64,000 bases of DNA from an uncultured Sphingobacteriaceae bacterium (GTDB taxonomy: Bacteria > Bacteroidota > Bacteroidia > Sphingobacteriales > Sphingobacteriaceae). The position numbers and the translations under genes were made by a program. The stretch is taken from assembly GCA_946480915.1 (NCBI GenBank), contig CAMLLO010000003.1, forward strand, positions 124,001-188,000, read 5' to 3'. The notes beneath the pieces were generated by a model that saw only the letters and a list, made by a program, of their open reading frames with translations, did no database searches and was not told the origin of the DNA. Of the stretch, positions 17,174 to 28,200 are shown piece by piece. Each line of letters begins with the position of its first letter. Within the stretch, counting starts at the first letter, position 1.

Positions 17174-20100
17174 ATGAAGAAGATAATTACTCAACCTTTG
17201 GCGTTTTGTTTAGTGTTGCTGGCTTTTTCAGTATTTCACTCCCGATTTGCTATGGCACAAAATATCACACAGGTAGTGCGGGGTAAAATAATTGATAAAA
17301 AAGATAAGCTGCCGGTCATTGGTGCCACCGTTACCGAGGTTGACAAAGACAAGAGAACCCTAAATGGTGTAACCACGGATATCGACGGAAACTTCGTGAT
17401 AAGGATCTCAAATCCTTCGAATAAGATCTATATATCATTTCTAGGCTATAAAACCACTATTCATGACATCGGAACCCGGACTGTGCTAAATGTTCAGCTT
17501 GATGCAAGTTCTAATGAACTAAGTGAAGTTGTGGTTACCGGGCGCAAAACATCAAGTAACGGACTTTTAGAAGTTGATGAAAGAAGTTCGACTGTGAGTG
17601 TTGCACGAGTTAATGCAAAAGATTTGGAAGAAATGTCTGCCACCTCAATTGATCAGGCGCTGCAGGGGCGTTTACCCGGTGTGGATTTCGCGGCCAACTC
17701 GGGCGATCCGGGGGCAGGTATGCAGATCAGAATCAGGGGAACATCTACCATTAATGGCTCTACCGAACCCCTTATTGTGGTTGACGGAATGCCTTACGAA
17801 ACTGAAATCCCTGAAGATTTCAACTTTGGAACCGCTGACGAACAAGGTTATGCCTCGTTATTGAATATTGCACCTTCCGACATTCAGGACATTAGCGTAC
17901 TTAAAGACGCGGCCGCCACAGCTGTGTGGGGCTCACGGGCATCTAATGGTGTATTGCTTATCAATACTAAAAGAGGGCGCCTTGGAAAACCTGTTGTGAG
18001 TTATTCTTTAAGAGGAACAATGTCAAAACAACCCGAGGCAATTCCGATGCTTAGCGGCGATCAGTTTTCTATGCTCATCCCAGAAGCCTATATGAACCGA
18101 AACGGGACGCCATTGAACACTCAGACCGTTAAAGAATTGCAGTATGATATAAGTGACCCGTACTATTTTTATAACTACAGTAACAATACGAACTGGATCG
18201 ACGCAATAACCCAAACGGGGTTGAAGCAAGATCATAATGTTTCAATCAATGGTGGAGGTGATAAGGCCCGATATTATGCCTCAGTAGGATATTTAAATGA
18301 AAAAGGTACTACGATCGGCACCGGTTTAGATCGTATTTCTACCCGCATTAACCTTGATTATAATGTGTCGAATAAGATCAAGTTCAAAACCGATATCGCT
18401 TATACTCATTCGCTTACAGATAAAGTGTATAGTGATAAGGTACGGAGCATAGCCTATGACAAAATGCCAAATATGGGTATTTATGAATATAATGCTCAGG
18501 GTAATAATACAGGTATTTATTTGTCACCATTGCAAAATATTCAGGGAGCTTATTCGGGAACCTATAATCCTGTTGCCATGCTGAATGAAGCCAGTAACAA
18601 AGTTACCGGTGAGCGGATTACTCCTCATTTTAATCTGCAGTACGACGTTCTTCCAGATTTTTTAAAAGCTACAGTTGACGTTCAGTTTGATATAGAAAAT
18701 TCGAAAAGCAAGTCATTTCTTCCGCAAATAGCTACTGGCCGCCCGATAAATGAAACAACGGTGAACAGTGCTTACGATGGCGATAGAGATGCCTTCAGAC
18801 TTCAAACCAAAACAAACTTCGTTTTCACTCCTAAAATGGGCGAAGACCATAGCTTTATCGGCCTTATTTCCTTATTAAGCAACGACGACAGAAGTACTAT
18901 ACTTCAATCCTCATCATCAAATTCAGCATCTCCGCAATTACAAGACCCTGCATCTCCCTCCAGAACACAAAATCTTGCTTCCAGCTTTTCACAAGTACGA
19001 AGTGTAGCTGGTTTAATTAATGGCCAATATGGTTTCAAGGATAAGTATATACTAAATGCTGGTGTGCGTGTAGATGCGAATTCAAAATTCGGACCCGCAA
19101 ACAGATCTGGCTTATTTCCTTCAATTTCTACCCGCTGGAGAATTTCTGGAGAGAATTTCATGAAAGATGTTAAGGTTATCGATGACTTAAGCTTACGTGC
19201 CAGTTACGGGCAGAGCGGTCGTGCTCCGAAAACCAATTATGGCTTTTACAACATCTACAGCAATTACGATTGGGATTATCTGGGTAAGCCAGCAGTATAT
19301 TCCAGCAATATTGAGCTGAGAAATTTGAGATGGGAAACGGTAACAGGCAGAAATATCGGGTTAAATGTGATCATGTTTAAAAACAAGCTCGACTTTGATG
19401 TAGACGTTTACAGAATGCGCACATCCGACTTGTTTTTTCCTGATCTAAGTATTCCGGCTATTTCAGGATTTACTAGCCTTGACATGAACGTAGGTATAAT
19501 GGATAACCAGGGCTGGGAAATCAATCTGCGTGCCAACCCTTTAAAAACAAAAGATTGGAATTTAAACCTGAGCTTCAACTTTGCCCGTAACGTCAATGTT
19601 ATTCGCGAAATATCTGAATTCTATCCAAAAGAGAAAGGAAACACAAATACCAACGGAGAATACAAACGGTTTTTGCAGGTTGATAACCCATTTGGTTCCT
19701 TTTACGGGTACCGATATAAAGGTGTTTACGCAGATGCAGATGCAACCATTGCTCAGGATAAAAACGGTAAACCATTAATTGGTGCCGATGGTGTATCCGT
19801 GCCAATGCGATTTGATTATCCAAATACAAATTATGTTTTTCAACCTGGCGATGCCATGTATGAAGATATTAATCATGATGGTAATATCAACTATATGGAC
19901 GTGGTGTATCTGGGAAACGGTAATCCAAAGTTTATCGGAGGGTTTGGTCCCGATATAACCTTCAAAGGGAATTTGAAACTGACTGCATTTTTCAGTTTCA
20001 GGTATAAATATGATGTAGTTAACAGTACAAAGATGAACAGTACCAACATGTATAACTACGATAATCAAAGCACTGCGGTGTTAAGACGGTGGAGAAATCC

Positions 20101-20425
20101 TGGAGATGTTACCGATATCCCAAGGGCTTTATATGGTTCTGGGTATAACTGGTTAGGATCTGACAGATATGTCGAGGACGCATCGTTTATTCGCTTGAAA
20201 ACTCTCACCATGCGATATAATTTCAACAAACCTATTCTTAATAAAATGAAGTTGAAAAATTTAGGCGTGTATTTTACTGCGGAGAATCTGTTAACATTTA
20301 CCACATATACCGGTCAGGATCCGGAAGTTTCGCCCAAACTGGGAAATCCATTTGCTTTGATTGCCGACGGGTCAATGACTCCTCCTACCAGAAATATGGT
20401 ATTCGGGTTAACTGCAGGATTTTAA
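17174..20425 (+). CDS. SusC/RagA-family TonB-linked outer-membrane transporter
   Basis: A 1083-residue outer-membrane protein. Signal peptide (to about A-M-A-Q); carboxypeptidase-regulatory-like N-terminal extension (V-R-G-K-I-I-D-K-K, G-A-T-V, F-L-G-Y-K-T); TonB box region E-L-S-E-V-V-V-T-G near residue 120; plug domain with L-Q-G-R-L-P-G-V, I-R-I-R-G-T-S-T-I-N-G and L-K-D-A-A-A-T-A-V-W-G-S-R; then a 22-strand-type barrel ending at the stop. SusC proteins import oligosaccharides using TonB energy, with the SusD lipoprotein as lid. The SusD gene follows 18 bases downstream. Judging by the surrounding enzymes, the cargo is probably a pectin oligosaccharide. Confidence 0.96.
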   Translation: MKKIITQPLAFCLVLLAFSVFHSRFAMAQNITQVVRGKIIDKKDKLPVIGATVTEVDKDKRTLNGVTTDIDGNFVIRISNPSNKIYISFLGYKTTIHDIGTRTVLNVQLDASSNELSEVVVTGRKTSSNGLLEVDERSSTVSVARVNAKDLEEMSATSIDQALQGRLPGVDFAANSGDPGAGMQIRIRGTSTINGSTEPLIVVDGMPYETEIPEDFNFGTADEQGYASLLNIAPSDIQDISVLKDAAATAVWGSRASNGVLLINTKRGRLGKPVVSYSLRGTMSKQPEAIPMLSGDQFSMLIPEAYMNRNGTPLNTQTVKELQYDISDPYYFYNYSNNTNWIDAITQTGLKQDHNVSINGGGDKARYYASVGYLNEKGTTIGTGLDRISTRINLDYNVSNKIKFKTDIAYTHSLTDKVYSDKVRSIAYDKMPNMGIYEYNAQGNNTGIYLSPLQNIQGAYSGTYNPVAMLNEASNKVTGERITPHFNLQYDVLPDFLKATVDVQFDIENSKSKSFLPQIATGRPINETTVNSAYDGDRDAFRLQTKTNFVFTPKMGEDHSFIGLISLLSNDDRSTILQSSSSNSASPQLQDPASPSRTQNLASSFSQVRSVAGLINGQYGFKDKYILNAGVRVDANSKFGPANRSGLFPSISTRWRISGENFMKDVKVIDDLSLRASYGQSGRAPKTNYGFYNIYSNYDWDYLGKPAVYSSNIELRNLRWETVTGRNIGLNVIMFKNKLDFDVDVYRMRTSDLFFPDLSIPAISGFTSLDMNVGIMDNQGWEINLRANPLKTKDWNLNLSFNFARNVNVIREISEFYPKEKGNTNTNGEYKRFLQVDNPFGSFYGYRYKGVYADADATIAQDKNGKPLIGADGVSVPMRFDYPNTNYVFQPGDAMYEDINHDGNINYMDVVYLGNGNPKFIGGFGPDITFKGNLKLTAFFSFRYKYDVVNSTKMNSTNMYNYDNQSTAVLRRWRNPGDVTDIPRALYGSGYNWLGSDRYVEDASFIRLKTLTMRYNFNKPILNKMKLKNLGVYFTAENLLTFTTYTGQDPEVSPKLGNPFALIADGSMTPPTRNMVFGLTAGF

Positions 20426-20443
20426 TTTTTAAAGAAGACAGAA

Positions 20444-21955
20444 ATGAGTAGTAAAATAAAATATTTCTTTTTGCTTGGCATCATAGCTATTTCGGCATCC
20501 TCATGCAAAAAATACCTCAGTCTTGAACCTCAGGATGGCATTGTACGACAGGATTTCTGGAAAACCAAGGAGCAGGTAGCATCGGCGGTTAATGGTTGCT
20601 ATGCTTCATTACTGGCACCTCCGCTTGTCGAAAACTTGTTTCTATGGGGCGAGTTAAGAGGAGATATGCTGCAAACCGGCGGTCGTGCATCTGCAAACGA
20701 TTTTAACATTATCGATGTAAATATCCAGTCAACTAATCCAATAACTAACTGGGCGGCCGTATATCAGACAATTAACAACTGCAATACTGTACTTGATTTC
20801 GCTCCTGAGGTTTTAAAAACTGATAATACATTTAAACAGCGCGATTTGGATGGCTATGTGGGCGAAGCCTTAGCACTGAGGAGTTTGATGTATTTCTACC
20901 TGGTGCGCACTTTTAGAGATGTGCCGCTAAAGCTGAAAGCGACCTCAAGCGATGACGATGATCTGCAAATTCCGAAAAGCACAGCTGAGCAGGTTCTAAC
21001 TCAAATAATAAGCGACCTGAAATTAGCCGAGGAATATACTTTCACTACTTACGGAAACAAGGATAATGACAAAGGCCGCATTACTAAATATGCAGTACAG
21101 GCGATGCTTGCCGACATTTATCTGTGGAAAGATGACTACACCAACTGTATAACGTATTGCGACAAGCTTATCAATTCAAATCAATTTGGCTTAATTGAAG
21201 GGAACAGCTGGTTTAGTACCGTGTTTTACGAAGGAGGCTCAAACGAAAGTATTTTTGAATTCTATTTTAATCAGAACCGTCTAAACCCCTTTTATTCGAT
21301 GTTCTCCGAATCCAGTAAGCGTTTTACAGCCGCATTAAGAGTTGCTGAGGATGTTTATACAATCGATTTGAATGATTTGGAAAATAAGGATATCCGCGGA
21401 GACGGAGCTGCATTAAAATTTAATGAAGGTAGCATCTGGAAATACCAGGGGGTAAACTCAAGTACCGGAAGAAGCTCTTCAGCATCATTTGCTCATTGGA
21501 TTGTGTACCGGTATGCCGATATTTTACTATTAAAAGCCGAAGCCAAAGCGATGCAGGGGAATGTAGATGAGTCCTTAAGTCTTTTGAAACTAATACGAGA
21601 CAGAGCCTCGTCTTTGGATGCCACAGAAACTTATGAAACGGATCCTGCAGATCCTGACTATACTGAAAATATTACTTCGGAAGATCTGGCAAAGTTTGTA
21701 CTGGACGAACGGGCCAGGGAATTTGCTTACGAAGGAAAGAGGTGGTTTGACCTTTTAAGAAACGCCAAGCGGAATGACTATTCTCAAAGAGGCTTACTGT
21801 TTGATGTTGTTGTGAGTACTGCATCCCCCGAGAGTCAGCAATCAGCTGTTGCAAAGCTGCTGGACAATGACAGCCATTATCTGCCAATTTATTTCAATGA
21901 ATTGGAAACCAATAAAAAACTTGTACAGAACCCATTTTACGTTAAATCTAAATAA
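20444..21955 (+). CDS. SusD/RagB-family nutrient-binding outer-membrane lipoprotein
   Basis: A 503-residue lipoprotein with lipobox S-A-S-S-C (Cys21) followed by K-K-Y-L. Family marks are F-W-K-T-K-E-Q-V-A-S-A-V-N-G-C-Y near the start, helical tetratricopeptide-like repeats (A-L-R-S-L-M-Y-F-Y-L-V-R-T-F; Y-A-V-Q-A-M-L-A-D-I-Y-L-W) and the C-terminal D-E-R-A-R-E-F-A-Y-E-G-K-R-W-F-D-L-L-R. It forms the hinged lid of the SusC encoded immediately upstream and binds the incoming glycan. Only 6 bases separate its stop from the next fasciclin gene, so these are co-transcribed. Confidence 0.96.
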   Translation: MSSKIKYFFLLGIIAISASSCKKYLSLEPQDGIVRQDFWKTKEQVASAVNGCYASLLAPPLVENLFLWGELRGDMLQTGGRASANDFNIIDVNIQSTNPITNWAAVYQTINNCNTVLDFAPEVLKTDNTFKQRDLDGYVGEALALRSLMYFYLVRTFRDVPLKLKATSSDDDDLQIPKSTAEQVLTQIISDLKLAEEYTFTTYGNKDNDKGRITKYAVQAMLADIYLWKDDYTNCITYCDKLINSNQFGLIEGNSWFSTVFYEGGSNESIFEFYFNQNRLNPFYSMFSESSKRFTAALRVAEDVYTIDLNDLENKDIRGDGAALKFNEGSIWKYQGVNSSTGRSSSASFAHWIVYRYADILLLKAEAKAMQGNVDESLSLLKLIRDRASSLDATETYETDPADPDYTENITSEDLAKFVLDERAREFAYEGKRWFDLLRNAKRNDYSQRGLLFDVVVSTASPESQQSAVAKLLDNDSHYLPIYFNELETNKKLVQNPFYVKSK

Positions 21956-21961
21956 AGCATT

Positions 21962-23716
21962 ATGAGAGGGATTATATATCAAAAAAGCAACACAGGGATA
22001 CTTCTGTTGCTTATTGTGCTGGTTTTTGGAGCTTGTAAAAAGGAAGAGTTTAAAGTAAACACAACCTCTGATGTAAATATTTCTGACTATTTGCTGCAAC
22101 AGCCCGATCAATTTTCTGAATTCTCGAAAATACTTCAAATTACAGAAAATGAAGGCTTTTTAGCCGCTTATGGAACGTATACGCTCTTTGTGCCAACCAA
22201 CGCTGCGATAGCACAATATGTTAGTTCAAAAAATAAATCATCAGTAAGCGACCTGGATATTAATGAGTTAAAAGATCTTGTAAAGATTCATTTGATCCGC
22301 GATACAATAGCTTCTGTGTTGTTTAACGACGGAAAGCTACGTACCAAAACCATGTATGGTCAATACTTAATTACTGGTGCGCAAAATGTTGGTGGAACTA
22401 CTATGATAACCATCAACCGGCAGGCCAATTTAAAGCAGGCAGACATACGTGTTGGGAACGGCATAATTCATGTTATAGACCATGTGTTAGCTCCGGCGAA
22501 ATTAACTCTGGCTCAAATGATTGAGCAGGACGATAATTACTCGATTTTCGAGGAAGCCCTGAGAGCGACTGGTTTTTATGATTCGTTGAATATTCTTCCT
22601 CAAAACAATCCGGATACGTCCAGAGCATTCTTTACGGTACTTGCCGAATCTAATGATGTGTTAAAGGCTAAAGATCCTTCAATTACCTCATTCGCTGCTT
22701 TAAAAGAAAAGTATTCTAATACGAATGATCCGAAGCTGATTTCTGACAGCTTACATCTGTTTGTTGCATACCATATTTTACCCGGCTTAAAGTATGTGCC
22801 GGATATTTTCAAGGCTTCATCTCACACAACTTTATCGCCTTTGGATGTAGTTACTTCCAAGCTTGTAGGAACTGAGGTGCTAATTAATGACGATAAATTT
22901 AATAACATACATGAGCCGGGATCTGCCATAAACAGAACCTCGAGCGATGCGACCGCAGCGAACGGAGTATTGCACTCTATGGCGGATCCTTTTGCTATAA
23001 AAGTTCGTTTCCCGATTCCGGTTTACTGGGAAGTAACCGATCAGCCGGAGTTTACCAGTTTAAACGGGATTTTTAGGGTGACCAATAAATCCAGCAGAAA
23101 GTTTTCGCCGGGCGAAATACAAGATATTAACTGGAAGCAAGGTTCTGCAGAATATAAAGTAGCACCGGAGCTTAGACAGTTTTATGTTTACAACAACGAC
23201 TTTTTACAATTTGCCTCATTAAGAACCAATGCTGTAGCAAATAACTGGATTGAGTTTACTACGCCTCTTTTAGTGAAAGGCAGATATAAAGTGTGGATAT
23301 GCTTCATCCGTCGCGGCGGTGGCGGCGGGGTAGCTGTTTCATTTGATGGTGTGCTATTGCCCAAAGTGTTAAATCTTAGAGAAAGCTTGCCGTCCCAGGT
23401 TCTGGTGGGTAACAAGTGGACTTATCCTCCGGGTACAACACCCGAATCATTGGAGATTTTAGGTAAAAAAATTGTGTTTGCAGAGTTTCCTTATTATTTA
23501 CAGAACGGCCAGAAGATTGACTACTATAAGGATAGCTACGGAGTACTTGCCGGTACTATTGATGTCAAAAAAACAGATCGTCATATATTACGAATGGATG
23601 CAACATGGGAAGGAAGCGGAGATGTACAGTTCGATATGATCCATTTTATCCCTGAAAAGGAAGACCAGCTGTGGCCTAAGTTTAATCCGGACGGCGCAGT
23701 AATACAAAAACCATAA
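21962..23716 (+). CDS. Fasciclin (FAS1) lipoprotein with C-terminal beta-rich domain
   Basis: A 584-residue lipoprotein (V-F-G-A-C, Cys25, then K-K-E-E). The first third is a FAS1 domain (Y-T-L-F-V-P-T-N-A-A-I; I-I-H-V-I-D-H-V-L). A second, more divergent FAS1-like unit runs to about residue 345 (V-L-H-S-M). The last 230 or so residues are different: beta-rich with R-Y-K-V-W-I-C-F-I-R-R-G-G-G-G-G and an ending of G-D-V-Q-F-D-M-I-H-F-I-P, resembling a ligand-binding beta-sandwich. It follows SusD by 6 bases, the position of surface glycan-binding proteins (SusE/F-like) in other Sus loci. A glycan-binding role is inferred; the C-terminal domain is not assigned to a known carbohydrate-binding family. 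Confidence 0.82.
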   Translation: MRGIIYQKSNTGILLLLIVLVFGACKKEEFKVNTTSDVNISDYLLQQPDQFSEFSKILQITENEGFLAAYGTYTLFVPTNAAIAQYVSSKNKSSVSDLDINELKDLVKIHLIRDTIASVLFNDGKLRTKTMYGQYLITGAQNVGGTTMITINRQANLKQADIRVGNGIIHVIDHVLAPAKLTLAQMIEQDDNYSIFEEALRATGFYDSLNILPQNNPDTSRAFFTVLAESNDVLKAKDPSITSFAALKEKYSNTNDPKLISDSLHLFVAYHILPGLKYVPDIFKASSHTTLSPLDVVTSKLVGTEVLINDDKFNNIHEPGSAINRTSSDATAANGVLHSMADPFAIKVRFPIPVYWEVTDQPEFTSLNGIFRVTNKSSRKFSPGEIQDINWKQGSAEYKVAPELRQFYVYNNDFLQFASLRTNAVANNWIEFTTPLLVKGRYKVWICFIRRGGGGGVAVSFDGVLLPKVLNLRESLPSQVLVGNKWTYPPGTTPESLEILGKKIVFAEFPYYLQNGQKIDYYKDSYGVLAGTIDVKKTDRHILRMDATWEGSGDVQFDMIHFIPEKEDQLWPKFNPDGAVIQKP

Positions 23717-23764
23717 TAAGATAAACCGTAGCTGCAGCTAATGCAGCTACATAAACTATCATAA

Positions 23765-25198
23765 ATGAATTTTAGAGTTACAACTTTCGCAATCCTGATC
23801 GCAGGTTTAGTCAGCATATTCTCGGCATGTCAGGATAAATGGGATGAACACACTGAGCTGCGAGATGCTAAGCTAGGTCAAAATTTGTTTCAGAGCATTC
23901 AAGGCGAACCATCGTTAAGTAAATTTGCCGAGCTGCTTGTCAAAACTGAATACGATGATGTGCTTACATCGTCAAAAAAGTATACAGTGTGGGCCCCATC
24001 TAATACGGCTTTAGAAAATCTGAGTGCGGATATTTTAAACGATGAGCAAAAATTAAAGGATTTTATTGGCTACTATATTGTTGAGTTGCCTTATAATACT
24101 ACAATAGCTAAAGACACGCTTCGTTTAAAAACCCTCAATGGAAAGTATATCTATTTTAGTCAAACTGGTTTTGAGGATGCTTCTCTGCTGACAAAAGACC
24201 AATATACAGGTAACGGAATTTTGCATACAATCAGCAAAGCCGTCTATGCAAAGCAAAATATTCTGGATGTAATAAATGCATCGGCGTTTAAGCAAAAGGA
24301 GTATTTAGCAAGTCTGAACTACGAGGCAATGGATTCTGCTATTGCCGAGCAAACCGGTGTCGATCCTCTGACTGGGAAGCCTATTTATAAACCCGGTACC
24401 GGTATCGTGCAAAAAAATCTTTTATTCGACAGAGTTGGAAGTTTGAAAAATGAGGATCAGGAGTATACTCTCTTCCTCCTCGCGGATGCTGCCCTTGAAA
24501 GTGAAAGGACAAAAATTAAACCTTATACAAAAGGACCGAGCAGTGAAAGCACAGAACGTTTAGCCTCTTTGATGGTGATGAAGGACTTGGTGTTTAAAGG
24601 TAGATTCACGGTTAATAATTTACCTAACACACTTATTTCCGAAGATGGTGTACAGGTTCCGATCGATAAAAGTGCTATTCAGGAAACCTATCAAACCAGC
24701 AATGGAATCATTTATGTAATGAAGCATGTAACTGTCCCATTGCAGAATAAAATTCGCAATGTAAGACAAGAAGGTGAAAATCCTACGGGCTTCAGCCGAA
24801 CAGATAAATCAGCCAACATAAAATACCGGCTAAGAAGAAATCCCTTTACTCAGGAGCTTTTTAATGACATTTACATTTATAACCATAAAATTCCTTTGTT
24901 CCATGTCAAATACAGAGTAAAGGATCTATATTCTATCAACTATAAAGTTTATTGGGTTGCGCCGAATGATGTGCAAACGGTAACGTTTAAGCAACGATTT
25001 GCCATTTCAGATCCAGAATCTACCGCTTTTGCTGAGACATTGGTCCCTTTGAAAAATTTCGATGAGGTTTATGTTGGGGAATTTACCAATGAAAGTTTTG
25101 GAGATTATAATGCCTTCGTTATTGCGGCAAACAATGGAGGTGACGGAATAAATTCTATAAACCTCGACTATTTCAGGCTTGAGCCTCAGCTTCCATAA
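23765..25198 (+). CDS. Fasciclin (FAS1) lipoprotein with C-terminal beta-sandwich
   Basis: A 477-residue lipoprotein (I-F-S-A-C, Cys22, then Q-D-K-W-D-E-H). The W-D-E-H/Y block right after the lipid anchor is shared with the fasciclin lipoprotein at 14966. FAS1 units: Y-T-V-W-A-P-S-N-T-A-L then G-N-G-I-L-H-T-I, and a second ending S-N-G-I-I-Y-V-M. The C-terminal 140 or so residues form a beta-rich region ending N-S-I-N-L-D-Y-F-R-L-E-P, much like the end of its upstream neighbour (D-M-I-H-F-I-P). It sits between the two SusC/D pairs and its stop directly abuts the second SusC reading frame. It is probably a surface lipoprotein working with one of these transporters, by context. Confidence 0.82.
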   Translation: MNFRVTTFAILIAGLVSIFSACQDKWDEHTELRDAKLGQNLFQSIQGEPSLSKFAELLVKTEYDDVLTSSKKYTVWAPSNTALENLSADILNDEQKLKDFIGYYIVELPYNTTIAKDTLRLKTLNGKYIYFSQTGFEDASLLTKDQYTGNGILHTISKAVYAKQNILDVINASAFKQKEYLASLNYEAMDSAIAEQTGVDPLTGKPIYKPGTGIVQKNLLFDRVGSLKNEDQEYTLFLLADAALESERTKIKPYTKGPSSESTERLASLMVMKDLVFKGRFTVNNLPNTLISEDGVQVPIDKSAIQETYQTSNGIIYVMKHVTVPLQNKIRNVRQEGENPTGFSRTDKSANIKYRLRRNPFTQELFNDIYIYNHKIPLFHVKYRVKDLYSINYKVYWVAPNDVQTVTFKQRFAISDPESTAFAETLVPLKNFDEVYVGEFTNESFGDYNAFVIAANNGGDGINSINLDYFRLEPQLP

Positions 25199-25222
25199 TT
25201 GGATTATTTATTAAGAAAAGAT

Positions 25223-28200
25223 ATGCACATATTTACCAAAGCAGCAATTAAGAAACTTTTTCTTTTTCCTGTTATAAGCCTAACTTCTTTCAGCTTACTG
25301 GCTCAGGAAACTGAGACTCTGCAACTCAGAGCCGATTCTGCAATACTTAGTTACAAAACGACGGGCGTGAGGTTAACGGGTGTTATAAAAGACGCATCAA
25401 CAGGAAATCCAATCTCGGGTGTAAGCATTAAGTCGGGTACCCACTCGGCCACTATAACCGAAGAAAATGGCGCATTTAATCTCTCTGTTCCCTCTTTTAC
25501 CGGGGTGATTACTGTTTCTGCTCCAGGATATCAAACTACAGACGTTGCTCTACGAGGTCGAAACTCAATAAATATAGCTCTAAATAATGAGGACTTGAAT
25601 TCTGTTCACGACATCGCAGTTATGCCATTCGGAAAGAAAACCAAAACTCAGATACCCTATTCCGTATCATCGATAAATACAACAGGCAACTGGGAGCGCT
25701 CCGCAGAAACACCCGATGATTACTTACAGGGCTTGGTTAGCGGCTTAAATGTCGTTCGCCGATCTGGTACAGGCGGAACCGGGGCAGATATGTTTCTTCG
25801 TGGATTTTCCTCCCTTAACACTCGCAATCAACCCTTGGTCGTTGTCGACGGAATGATCTATGATACCAATGATTATGGTTCTTCTTTAATCAGCGGACAC
25901 ATTGTAAACCCTCTTGCTAATATTGATCTAAAAGATATTGATAACATTACTGTTATAAAAGATGGCGGCTCTTTATACGGAACTAAAGGCGCTAATGGTG
26001 TTATTCTTGTCAGCACCGCACATGCAAAACAACTGGCCACTCGTATCGACTTCGCAGCTTACGGAGGCATTAACTCTGCGCCTAAAAACCTGCCTGTTCT
26101 GGGTGTAAGTGATTACAGATTATATCTTTCTGATGTTCTTCAAAGTGCCGGAATGACTAATTCTCAGATACAGTCGCAGCCCTATATGAACGATGCCAAA
26201 AACCCGGATTACAGCAGATATCATTATACTACAAACTGGCAGAATAAAGTATTAAGCAGTAATCATAGTCAAAACTATTTTCTGAAAATTACCGGAGGTG
26301 ATAACATTGCGAAATATGCGCTGTCGATGGGATATTTAACCAACAATGGTACGATTGATAACACAAATTTAAATAGATACAATACCAGTTTTAACGCAGA
26401 TCTCAATTTGAGTTCTAAGTTAACTGCCACAGCAAATCTTTCGTTCACGAATATTGAACAAAACTTAAAGGATCAAGGACTCAGTTTTTCAACAAACCCA
26501 ATTTTGTTAAGCCTTACAAAGTCGCCTTTCCTTGCAGTTAATCAGGTTGCCGATGATGGTACTGAATCTCCAAATCTCGCGGATACAGATATTTTTGGCA
26601 GGAGTAACCCGTACGCAGTAATTGAAAATGCCCAGCAGACCAATAAAAGCTACCGGTTTTTCGGTTCTACCAGGTTTAATTACGCTTTCATAAAAAACAT
26701 GAGCTTAAGCTCTTTGATAGGGGTTACATATGATAAAGTAAGAGAGAATACCTTTATTCCTCGTTTGGGTATTACTCCCCAAGTGTTAGACAATACTATT
26801 GCTTACAGCCGCCTGGGCAGCAGAGTACAGCGGTTATTTTCATTGTATAACGACACCTATCTTTCGTATAAAAAAACATTTGATCACAAGCATGACCTTT
26901 CCGCTAATCTTGGTGTTCGTTTCAACAACACCGAAACTGAGGAAGATGCAGCTTTAGGCTTTAATTCACCAACCGATGATTTTATCACCGTAGGCTCGGG
27001 TGCCAATTCACTTCGGAGAATTGGTGGCGATATTGGTAAGGCTCGTTGGTTAAATACGTACCTGAATGTAGATTATGCTTTAAATAGTAAATATTTATTG
27101 TCTGTAAATCTTGCCGCCGACGGTTCGTCGCGGTTTGGTACCGACGTTCAGGATGCCTTAACCATTAACGGAAACAAGTTTGCTTTCCTTCCATCAGTTG
27201 CGGCTGGTTGGCTAATCTCTTCCGAAAACTTTATGGCTTCCGCTGAGAATATCGACCTAATTAAGTTGCGTGCCAGCTACAGCTTATCGGGGAATGACGA
27301 TATTGGAAATTATTCCGCAAGACAGTATTATGTTTCACAAAACCTCTTAGGTAACCAGGGAATAATCAGGGGAAATATCGCCAATCCGACTCTAAAATGG
27401 GAAACGGTTAAGACTGTGAATGGCGGACTTGATCTAGCTCTGTTTAACGAACGTTTAAGCCTGAGCTTTGATGCTTATAGTCGGAATACCTCCGATATGC
27501 TTACTGCACTGCCACTAGCCACGGCAGTTGGATTCGACTACATGATTGCTAATAATGGCAGCATGAAAACGAACGGCTATGAGCTGGGAGTGAACAGCCG
27601 GATATTAAACAAGAAAATAACCTTAGATCTCGGGTTAAACCTGGGTTCATACATCAGTAAAATAACAGCCTTGCCAGAAAACGGGCAGATTACTGAGTTT
27701 GGAGGCGCAACATTCATTTCATCTGTAGGCCAGACAGCCAATCAGTTTTATGGTTTTAAAACCAATGGAGTGTATGCTACAACAACAGAAGCACAGGCAT
27801 CAAAAACGTTCATTAGGTCCTCTGCTGGTGCTTTGACTGCTGTGAGTGCAGGAGATGTCCGCTTTATAAATACTTATGATAGCCCAGCCGATATCGACGC
27901 TCAAGTTCATGTGATAGATGACAAGGACAGACAAGTGCTTGGAAATCCAAATCCCGATTTGTTTGGAAGCTTAAGCAGCAAATTGGGCTATAAAAGATTT
28001 AGTGTGAGTGCATTGTTTACTTTTAGTACAGGCAATGATGTGTATAACGGAACCCGGGCAATTTTGGAATCGGTGTCCTCGTCGATGAACCAAACTGTTA
28101 ATGTATTAAACCGCTGGACGTACGAAGGACAGGTTACTGATGTGCCACGTGCTTCATATAATGATCCGAGCGGAAACTCCCGTTTTTCGGACCGTTGGAT

